Shown one piece after another: positions 49,901 to 61,900 of a stretch of DNA of 64,000 nucleotides. The notes under the pieces were generated by a model. The model did not search any database. It was given only the letters and a program-made list of their open reading frames with translations, and had not been told where the DNA came from. A program made the position numbers and the translations under genes. The stretch is from positions 4,154,001 through 4,218,000 of the forward strand of contig NC_039519.1 of assembly GCF_003672135.1 (NCBI RefSeq), in the 5' to 3' direction. Within the stretch, counting starts at the first letter, position 1; each line of letters begins with the position of its first letter. Source of the DNA: Ooceraea biroi (lineage: Eukaryota; Arthropoda; Insecta; Hymenoptera; Formicidae).

Positions 49901-52900
49901 AAAATTTTCATCCAATTTTAAATTCTATTCACATAGAATTACAACATTTATTCTCATCATTGTTTAAAGAATTTTTATAATTTACAAGAATTGTTATTTA
50001 AATGTAAAATCGAATTTTTGTCTGATTTCGGATATTATAATATTAAAAATTTTCAAACAAATCGTTATGTTAGGACGTCGATTTCAGAATCTAGACAAGA
50101 AAAAGAGGAGAAAGGGGATAGAACAGTGACTGAAAATACGGCGAGAAATAGAAGAGCGGATATTTTTAGCGATTTATTGGTCGTTTCGTGCATGTAAATC
50201 TGCCGCCGAACGTATTCGCCAAAAAGACGAACGACGGAAAAACGCGTACGGCCATCGATTTCAAATATTCTCCGTTCGCTCGTGCCGTGTCCGTTTATTT
50301 TTACGCGACCCTTACGTTTCGCAGCCGGATCGACCTCCAGCGAATTCGTCTCTGGCCCGTAAAAGCGAACCTTCGCCAGAGCAGAAGCGTTAAAGTGTCA
50401 TCCGGAAGTAATGTCACTTTTGTAACTCACGAACAAGTATTTGCACTGAAATTCTCATAGATCGAAAATTTATGGCGAAACCGCGGCGAAACGTGTCGGC
50501 CGCAATATCATCGACACGAACGAAGCCGGCGAACTAAGTTTTAATATAATCTGATAAGCTTTAAGGAAGAAGAATGTGCAAGGTGCTCCCGCTTCAATAC
50601 CTTTTTTTCAGAAGAAGAGACGATCAATTGGTACAAATCCTGTATCGTGCTGCAAGTAAATTTTACTTGGCAAGAAATTTTTAATTTATCCTCCAAACTT
50701 TATATAACAATATTCTGAACACCTGAATATCTAAATATACGTTATACGTGAACATTTGCTCTCTGTGCGGAAAAGAGAGAGGAAACCTAGTTTTTATAGA
50801 TTAAGAGAACGCACAGGAATTATTATTACGAACAAGAACATTATTATGAACATTCTTCTTATTGAAAAGAAATTAACAGTCCGTCTAAAATCACGGAAGG
50901 ACCAATCGAGTTGATGTCGAGATACAAAAATAAATACTTCGGCAGCAGCGGGGGAGCAAAAGTTGGCAGACTGCAACGAAGTCCCGGCGCGAGTTTCGCG
51001 AGTGGCGTAACTACTCCCGGGGAAACTTTTCCCTGCTTGCCGAATCTCGAAGGCGCCTTTTGTACGTCGAGTTCGATGCGGCAAGGCAGGCTTGTGGGGA
51101 ACGTGGGCTGGTGGTGTTCACCCGAGCGGATGTAAAATCTGCAGTTTTACTCGCCGGCGGGGATGTTACGCGAAGCATGGCGCGGAGATGAGGAGAAAAG
51201 GGAGAGACCGAGGGGGAGGCAGAGAATCCTCGCGTTTCCCTGCGCGTTATCGGGACGGGGCCTCAAAAGAGCTAATATATCCCGGGAGAGACAATTGGCC
51301 CATGTCAGAGAAACGCAAAGGAGAAACGACGGTACAAAGTAAGGGCGCGTCCCTCCCTCGAGTTCCTTATAAAGGCCACTTTGCCATGCGATAAATATTT
51401 GATGTCTTCCGATGCGGGATCATTGTCACGGATGATCATGCTCGATCGCATTCGCGTCACGCACCGTCCAATTGCACGTTGTTTGCTGCGAGGGAACATC
51501 TGTTGCTTCCTTTTTTTCCGAATGCTCCAGTCACGCCGGGATATTGATTTCTATTCCGCGACAGATCGCTGTGTAATATTTCAATCTCGCGGCTGTGCGA
51601 CGCAAAATAACACTGGAGTTAACGTAATATGTCTTCCTGCAGATTGCGTTTCTCGATAGTTCGTGCAGATTGACGAGAGAAACGAGGGACGAATTCGACT
51701 ATGCATTGCACGACAAACAATTGCAATTTTTTTATTGAATTTTTTAAGGTGATAGAAATCTTCTACATTTTCCTTTATTTATAATGAACAATTAGTGAAA
51801 TATTATTTTTATCAATAAAAGATTGCGAAATGACTATTTTACTTAAATGTGAAGTAAACGCAACGTGCAAGTTTAATTTCATTTAGGTTCACTGAGAAAG
51901 CAAATCTGCAGTCATTTAACGAGAAAAATTCATGACGGAAAATATTAAAAGAATTAATAAATATCCTAGTAGAAGACAATTCATCCTCTTTAGGACAAAT
52001 AATAATAGGGAAGGGAAGAGAAGGATGTGTAGGGAGGTAAAAGTATCTTCCCTTCTAACTCTACGACAGTATGGTTTCTGTCTCGCGTTCAAGTTCCTCG
52101 ATTATGTCCCAAAGTAAAGGCACTGAAATGAAACACTCGATGCGCTAAAGTATAAGATAATTGCAGTGAAAATAACGATCGAACTTTAAAGCCAGCGGGT
52201 AGAGGTTCTGGCATATTCAGCGTTAATAACGAGGGAAGTAGCTCTCGATTTACTCGCCGTTTAATGAGAAAAAATTCATGATGGGGCCTTTCAGAAGACT
52301 TGACAATATGCAGACACAAAAACGATTAGCTATAAAATTCGAATCAATCTCAGAATCAAAACGTATCAAGAATATTTTAACGCATAAAGTACGAAATGCA
52401 CATAAAACTTCCATTCTATCCATCCAAAACTTTGCACTATGACCCCAAGACAGACGAAAAGTCATAAAACAAAATAGAATAAGAGTAATAAGAGTATCGC
52501 GAACGAAAAAGATGCAGGATTTTTCGAAAATACTTCCAAACTTTGCGAAGCGTGCGGACATTATGATGAATATCAACAGTCTCATCTTGAAGTCCCGAAG
52601 GCGATATTAATTTCAGACAACGCCAGGCTGAGAGTCCACCCGGAGACTCGATTCGCGTGAGCGCGCGATGAAAGGCGGTCGTCGAACAAGGAGACGAGCG
52701 CGGATATGGAAAGAGAGGTAAAAGCGGATCTTCCCTCGATCCCTATGATATCCACCTTACATTCTCCTCTGCGGGAGCGCAGGAGTCTCCCGGATGAACG
52801 AAGAACGAACGGGTGGCACGGGGGTGCGTATAGCTATGCAATAAAATGTCGGCTGCCGTGCCAAGCGACCGACGGATCACCGGCGGCTTATTGAAAGGAT

Positions 52901-55900
52901 ATTTCATTCGGACGAGCTCCCGCTATCCAGCTTATCCCCGCGAATTTCCCGCGGGGGTGCGGAAATCTCTCTGTCGCCCTCCCCGCGAGAGACCACCCCG
53001 ACATCGTCTCGTCGACCATAGTGCTCTCGTAGTTCTCTCGTTCTTCTCGGCAAGGAACTTCTCGCTTGAGCGATTCGCGGGGAAAATGAGACGACACGTG
53101 AAAAGCCCCGTTCACATCGCATCTTAGGTAATGGGGGGGCTTGCCTCGCGGGCACCGATTTATTTCGCGAACAGGCGTCGACGGAGGGCGATCCTTTGAA
53201 ACGCGAATTTAATAAGTGGCAGAATGAGAGGCTGCATGCAGCCCGTCCGCGTTATTGCTCCGCGTCGGCTATTTCAGCCAGAAACTGTCGTTCTCGAAAA
53301 ACCGCGTCTCACTGGTAACGTGTTTGTTATTACTGAAATTATTATCTGTGTGTAACTTATCGTTTTTAATGATGAGCTTTATTGAACTAAATAACAAGTG
53401 GACGGGTAAGTGTTAGGCAACAAGGGAGGGATCAAAGGGAAAATATGCAGAGCTAAACACGTATCCCAGAAATCTGTTATGTTTACTTATTTCTTGAGAG
53501 ATTTCATGTTTCGGTATTTTTCCCTTTTTCACAATGTCGATACTTCAAGTCAAATACAACGGGAAATAACGGTGCAACGCGTCTGGTAGTTGCGCGCCGC
53601 GCTCGCTAGACACAGCCAAATACAATGCAAAATTTTACTCACTGCGATTCCTGAACGCGAACCTTGCTGTTGCGAATATATAACGCGCTGGCGACACTGC
53701 CGACGACTAAAATCAAGGCGCATGCACAGGTAGCTGCGACGTAAAGAGCACCGGCACCATTCACGAGGGGACCAGGCTCCAAACGCACCGAATCGTTGCT
53801 GGGAGGAGTCTCGACACCTGAAAATACAAATCAGCTTATTATCGCTTGCGATTGCAACGTGAACGAGCGTTCCATCCGAAATTTCATTAACAGTCAAATG
53901 TACAAAAAAAGGGGACGCAGGCACGCGATATATTTCATTAATTTACGCGTTCGGCTCTTGTTACCAGTAGATTGAAGCCGATCGCGTCGACTTGATAAAA
54001 CACAATTCAACACAACTTTAATTTGATTTATTTCTCTTATTAAAAAATTTAAAAAAAAGGAAAAAATTGATACGCGACTCGTATCGTGTGCTTCCTCTTC
54101 ATGTTTTCCATTCGATAACGGCCACCACGTTTTTATATCGCTGTCACCAAATAAATGTATTCAATCTACAAAGCTCGTACGACCACCATTATAGTATTGG
54201 CAATCCATTTTGTCAATTGGAGCATTTCCACTCGTACCACGTGCTCGAGGTCTGAATCTATCGAGGAGCCCCGGATCGGACCATTGTTTATACGTATCGC
54301 GATGCTATCGAACGAACGGGACTGGATATCGACGTGCTGTGGAAAGTGCTCAAAGAGATCCCACTTCTATGGCAAACCGTTGCCTGTAAACCACGAATTT
54401 TCCAGCAAGTACAGCCGCTATCGCGATTTCATTGGGTTTACTTGTGTCCCGCGTAGCTGCGCGCTTCCTATATGTGTATTCTTATATTGTGCGCACCAAC
54501 CATCCCTTTGTTTATCCCTTTATTTTGCATAATGTGTGAATTTACAAATTTCCTGTTTGTTTCAAATACGAACTAGGATATGCGTAGAGGAGAACGTATT
54601 TGCAATTTATTTGCAAATCTCGCGCGTGGGATGTGCAAAGAAAACCGGTAACTACATTCTCGCAACACTTATTATAGTTCTTGCAAAATATTCGTTATAA
54701 TAATAATCCGTTTCTTTAAATTCTGAAAATAGACGTGTTATTACTGGAATTTTCGTTTACTCCAGTCTACAAATACTGTTTCTTCTAAATGGATACTACC
54801 GTGACTCTTGAACCTAGCGAATTGCGTTCTGACGCAATCTCAGCTAGTCGAAATATCATTTTATCCAAATTCTCATTTCACGAGAGACCTCGACGAATTA
54901 ACAGAACCTAGGTGGCCTATTTCGTTCCTCGTTCTTCGCGGGTTGAAGATTGAAAGGACGAGTTCGTCGGGACTTGGCGTTTCGCGTCGCGCGTTTACAG
55001 TTTTCCGCCGTACCTTTCCGTTCTCTCCGATATTTCTTTTCTCGCTGTTCTTCCGTGCATTGTGAGAAGAAAAGACTCGAGTCGAACGGGCGCGGCGCCT
55101 TGTCGTCTCTTATAAAGGTAAATAACGTGGCCTAGGATGGAGGAACTTTAGCGCGAGGGCTCAAAAGCTTTCAAGAACCCGAGCACGTCAGCCCCGGCTA
55201 GGATATGCCGAGGTAAGGGACGCATCCTTTCGGAGCGTCATGATAAAATTAAGTAAACTCCATCAGCTCTTAACTCGTCCCCGAGATTATAGCGTCGTAT
55301 AATCCCTAAATGCGTTCCTTCATCGGTGTTGCACGTCTGAAATCTAAAACAACTTTCTAGTCTCCGCTAACTTCTTACGTAGTCCCACGAACGAGGAGGA
55401 CCGTCATTATCGCGTTTTCCGCTTCCCTCCCCGCTTACAACTTGCCTTAAAGTGATTATATCTTTTATATAAATCGCGAGATTTCTTGCGTGTTCCTTGA
55501 TGCATATTCTCTCTCCCTCTCGGTTGCCGTCTCCTTTATTTTAATAAGAATTTTTACTATGAATCTTCACTCAGATGTAATTCTTGCTTTTCATTATTCT
55601 TGTAAGAAAAATTAAATATATAATGAACATCTTAAATTAAGAACGCATTCTTGAAAAAATAACTGCTCACAAAAGTTTAATTATTCTATTTTCTCTATAT
55701 AAATACTAATAATATTTACATTCCATAATTTTTAAGATTTAACAGAATACCCTTTTCTTTGTACTTATTTAAAAGCCAGAGTTCTTGGTCTCGCAGAGCA
55801 ATCTCATTCAGAGTGAGTAACGTCAACGTCAGAAATAAAAAATGTTACGACGTGTTCTCTGAAATGTTCGTTAAGCAGTCGTAGCTGTGGTGAAAATGAC

Positions 55901-58900
55901 AGTGCGTTAAATATACACACTGTTTGCGGTCTGAAAAAATATGTCGTAAAGATGAAATGCAGCTCACTGTCAACGTTCTCTCTCTGTGTGTGCGTCTTTT
56001 TCTCATATCAAAAGAAAAAAATCGAAAATTACCTTTTTATATTAAATTTATGAATTATTTATGCAATACTGTATTATTATTTTTAATTTTTATATTAACT
56101 TTTTAATTATAATCCTATCAACATCGAGTTAAAAAACATATTACGATTCCATATTTTTAGCCACGAATTTTCTGTGTTCTCTTCTCATTATGAATATCTT
56201 ATAACTGGAAAAAGCATTAATGTTTCAACACTCAAATAACCGTCGTTTTTCTCAGTTTGGCTTTCGGTCGCCTTTCTATCCCTCTATTATACTTTCCCTC
56301 TGTAAAACTTGTAAACGCAATCCTTCGATTCGACAAACATTATTAATATGTCATGATATTTGTCTCTTTTCGCTCATTTTCTCATTCTACAAAAGCAGGA
56401 AATGCTTTCGCTGGGATAACACAAACCGAGTAGATCAGCTTTACGTCATAAACGAGGTAAGGTATCGCGGACACGAACTGCGAAGACGATGAGGGAGACG
56501 AGAAAGAGTTTGCACGATGAGAGATGCAGCAAGACGAAGAAGAAGAAGAAGAAGTTAAATAAATCGTAGCAGCCCTCGGTGCAACTTCTCAGAGGCATCT
56601 CCTCCTGTCATTCTCTCGCAAAGTCCTTCCATCTTCCTAAAACGTTCTTTTCACACGCGTCCGAGATATGGACAAGTATCTTCACGACCAGCTTTGCCTC
56701 CATTTCTTCTCTAAAATTATGGTTTAATAGCATGCGTCAAAGCACGCGACAGCTAACATTTCTAAGTACTCTCATTATAATAAGAGTATCAATGAGTATC
56801 AATTGCTATCTTTCCCACATGCGTCATGTAAAACTAAAATTCGATGTATTAACTTTTCGAAATATTCAATTTAATTCATAATTTTTCTCTCTCTTTATAA
56901 ATTTAATATTATTTCTATATTGCATATAACCTACTCAATTTTCAAAAATTTTCAAAAATAGCTTTGCGCTATTGATTATTATAATTTGATTTGATCCGAT
57001 TGGATCCACGTTCTTTGTAACATTGATTCGAACGCTCCATGCAACTGGACGCCATGCAACATTCCAATCTGGTTTTAGTAATTATATTAACCCTCATTTC
57101 ATTAAATTTTTCAGAGATCAGTTTTAATAATAATTTAATATATTCATTCATTGTATGAATTCCGAAACGAGATCAATGTCCGAGAGTTGCTAATCCGTGC
57201 CGAATCCAAATCTTCTTTCTGACAACTCAAACTATTCCAGAAGCCAAATTAAATTGTGCTCTACTCTCATACAAGTTAATATTATTAGATAACGCTCAAC
57301 GATCTCATAGTGCTCAAATTATCATCTTCAAATTGCTCCAAAGCTATCGGTACACGACAAGATCGATCACGTTGCTCAGAGCACTCTCGAAGAACGGTGG
57401 AGCACCTATCGACGTAAGTTATCGCGAGAGACGAATACTCCCGAAACTTAAGGGACTTAAGGACTACATGGGGAGTCAGGAAGGCGTGTTAAGAGCGACT
57501 GCGTATCTCAATTAAATCCGGGCGGGCTATGCTATCCGCTACCATCAAACGGACCTTAACCGAGATTTACGGAGGCCCGGAATTAAGTCTCCGGAGGATT
57601 AACAGGGTGACTCTCCAGGAATCGCCTTCCACGAGCTCACCGCGAGCTCTGTGGACTTTAGAAACAAATTTGGTCGTGCTGAGAGGCTCACGTAAATCAT
57701 GGAATTACATCTCTCGTGCGCTGATACACTCACTTCATTTTGCAAAGTAAGGATATTTGAACGACACAATGTCAGTTTAGAAGCAGAAGTAATTTCGTGC
57801 ATTTTAAATAACCAGAATAATCGGAATCGTGTGTGTATCAATCGAAACCTTTTTTATTGACACTATTTCAAAATTTTTTTCTTTTTTTAATAATTCATAT
57901 AGCGTACGTGCGCAGAAAACTTGCGAAAACGTTTGGTGGCAGTAAGCGTTGATATTTGTTTAACATATTTGAAGAGTAAAAATATTGGTATCTGCAAAAA
58001 AACAAATATATAAAAAAATACGAAATGTAAGATATATTGTCGTTGCGGTACGTGGAAAAAGTCCATCTAAAATACGCGCTTTCAACGCAAAATTTAAATC
58101 GTCAAAAACTAAAATCGCGAGCCAGCTAGAGTTACTAGAGATTGAGAATTACAAGCATCAGCGTGTAAGTCGTCGTATTCTTCTTTTTTTCAATTTGGCA
58201 GCGAGGGACTTCAATATACGCGGTGGTTCTTTGCGAGGAATCGACTACAAGGCCTCGCCGTTGTACTCGATGTAGAGAATTCGATTATTTTCAAGTGATC
58301 TCGAGGTGCTCTCAGATTGCTGCAGGACCTCTCGAGCCCGGAAGGATCGCCGAAGGAGTCGTCAGAATCCGGGTGGGTCCTGTGACGATGTGGGAAGCGA
58401 ACGGGGAGGAAGCAAATTCGACAAAGCAGGAAATCTGCTCTTCAGGACGCGACTATGGTCCTCGCCGCGAAGGCGCTTACTTATTTTCGTCCGTGCCTCC
58501 TGCCCCCGCGTACCTCTGTCCATCTCCTTCGTTTTTCTACGCGGTCGACCCTCTTGATCTTTCGCGAGAGGGGAAAGAGATGCTGCGCGCGCCTTCTCTT
58601 CTCTTTCATTAAATACACCGACCCCCGGCGGGATTCAATTTTACTCGGCGGATTGCTTTTTGTTGTAACGTCGCCTGCCTCGGTAACCGGATCCGGATCT
58701 GCGCCTCTTTCTCTTCTTCTCGGTTCCACTTCTTTTTCTTTGTCATCGTGATCCTTCTGCCGTCAGGTTATTCTCCTCGTACATCGCGTAAACGCATATA
58801 TTATATTTTCCGACGTGAGCAGAATTCAGTTACGTCTTGGCGTACAGCGAGTTGAAAAATGAATGTGTTCTCTCAGATGATTACTTAATAAATGTATAAT

Positions 58901-61900
58901 AAATTGATATATCAAGCGTGAATTTTTTGAAATTTTGCACTTTTCTCAAAAAGTCGTGTTTTCTTTATATCATGTTATATTTTAAACAATAAAATTTCAA
59001 TAGAGTTGTTAAGTAGAGTTGGTAAGAATTTATTTTCAATTGCATAATTTCAAAACATTCGGTTCATCTTCTTATTCTTTAAAATTCTCATCTTTAAATT
59101 TTCTATCTTTAATATATATCGTACAAGTCTTATCTTATTTTCATAAGCAAGACACTTTACTTCTCTAAATAGGAGTAAATTTCCTTTTTTGACTTTTGTA
59201 AAGCGTACGACTCCACCGCTGTGATCTTTGATTTTGCATGAAACATGTTTTTATCGAACAGCGAATTCGTTTAGTTGCATAAAATCTGTGTGGAGTATTG
59301 ACGAGCTACATTACAGTGTAAGCGGGACGAAAATCGGGGCTATTTGCCAGATTGCATTCATCGCTGTTATGCGGCTTGTTTTTTCAGAAAACACGCGTTT
59401 TCGTGGTCGCATGAAGTTTGCGGAGTCGAGTGAACCGCCTGTGAAGTACCTTTCGTACTAGCTTACGAGCACCCTTGTCGGAAGTGGCACGGAAATTACG
59501 TTTGTACCCTCACCCGCGCGTCCGTTATAACATTTCCATTTCTGCTCGTAACATAAACCCCCTACACGTGTATATATAATTTCATTATATAAACATAGTT
59601 ATACTTAAACGGCTACACACATATTCCACATTGTATTTATTTAACGGAGGTTCTGAAATGTCGACGTATTTCGTGCCGACTGCCATTTGCCATAAAATAA
59701 ATTAATGCTGTGAGATTATAAACGTTACGAGCGGTATTAATAAAAATCGGAAAATATACGTTCGAAATGTTGTACGATAACTTCAGATATTCATATACAT
59801 TTCAATTACATATATATTTACATTATATTTCAATCAATAGCATCTCATTTTTTTGCGATGCTTTGTAACATCTTGTTATAGAAAGACATGTTTTCGATTA
59901 AAACGTAATTGGAACGCTCTTTATTTCGCAATTTATTTCATAGTATTTCAATTCCAATTCCAAAAACTATTGGCAGTTTTGACTGCTGTCGTACTTTTCG
60001 ATGTAGAAAACACTTATTGCGGCGTCAAAGTTATCGGGATCACTCACAAGGGAAGGTTTTTAGGTGTACACTCGTATTTCAAAAATTGTTTGCATGCAGG
60101 TAGGGAGGTCCCCAAATAGAAGAAAAAAATAAAAGTAGCGGCCCAAATGCATATTTGCGCGCTACGTGCGCAATTTTCGATGTTAGGTTAATTACTCAAA
60201 ACTGCTATTTCCAATCGAATTCTTTACATTTTTTATTTCACCTAATGCACATTTATATTGCTTTGAATACTTTTGTGTGTGTGTGCGCGTATGTGCTTCT
60301 GCGTGCGTGTGTGTACTTGTGTGTGTTTAGAAAATACGAGCGTCTAATGTAATCTCGTGCCGCGCGAGCACAGTGCGTATAAAAGGCCCATTGCTCAAAA
60401 ATGGTATTTGCATCGTAACTTTTTTAATTTTGTACTGCAACTGCCAATGCACACAATTTCGAATAATTGTACATTGCGCAAATCGTAGTTTGCTCTTTCT
60501 GCGTGATTTATTGTATGCGACTTTAAATAGATTTGATCAGAATCCATAACGAGGACATAAAAGATCTGGTCAAGGGAGGTTTTTAATTCTTTCAGTTTTA
60601 ATTTTGGTTTTGATTTCTTTTCAAAGCGTTGTGCATTGGGTGAAATAAAAAATGTAAAGAATTCGATTGGAAATAGCATTTTTGAGTAACTAACCTAACA
60701 TCGAAAATTGCGCACGTAGCGCGCAAATATGCATTTGGGCCGCTACTTTTATAATTTTTCTTCTATTTGGGGGCCTCCCTACCTGCATGTAAACAATTTT
60801 TGAAATCCGAGTGTAACACCTAAAAACCTTTCCTTGTCAGTGCAGGGTCCATAAATCGCGTGGATAAATTGAGTTTGCGCGTGACGCAAAATGAATGCGC
60901 GCCCCTGTTTTAATCGCGACCGCGTCGAAACTGTCTCGCCGTAACGAAGGTATTCACAGCCGGGTTCGCGAACGTGCTAATTAAATCCGAGATTACGTAA
61001 ACGAAACAATTATCAGCACGCTGCAATGGCGCTAAATCGAGTACGGATAAACAAAAGCGCGCCTCAGCGCGAATCCCTCGCATCGCGAAATACGAGCGAG
61101 CGAATAACATCCATTTTTCAAAATGATGTATGTAGTTTTATCGTTGCATCTTTTTCGCAATAATAATGATTGATTGTCTAGATATACCAGCTGCGCGTTG
61201 CTTTACACCGTCGAGCAACTGTCATCGTTGAAGATACTTTTATGGAGATAGTTTATAATTCTTCGCCATCGAAAATTCAGATTTATCCGTCAAATAAATC
61301 CAAGTATCTTAAATTATTATATAAAAAATTGACGCGATCGTATATGCATTCCAGATCATCGAATCTGTTTTCTGAACTTATTCAGCTTGACGCAAGTTAT
61401 AGAACAGCTTTAATTCCTGATAGCAATAGTTATCTTTCAAAATTGTTAATTTTTACAACTATTTTTCAGCACTACGTCATCTCGTAATCCCTCGAAACGC
61501 TGAAGTAATTAGATCGTATGAATATGGTGAAATGTCAATAATTACTGTTGTCGGACAAATGTATCGATAATTTTTCAGACGCACACTTCAATAACCACAT
61601 TAAACTTTTAGCAGCCTGATGTCGTAAACGAGATGTTTTATTAAGTGGAGGTTTATTAATTTTGTTAACTTAATTTTATATAGATTTCTCTGTAGTATAT
61701 CATAATCAAATTCCTCGATCAGCTAAGTCACTGTCAATTGCAAAGCACTGTCGAATCTAGAAATCTGGAAGAATTCGGAAAATGTTCTAGAATTTCACTG
61801 AGATTGAAGAGCGGAATTGCAATTTTAATTACGCCGGTAAAACTAAGCGGAAACGTTAAATAATTCGCACTTTAGCATTTTCATATTTTAAGTGAGACAA

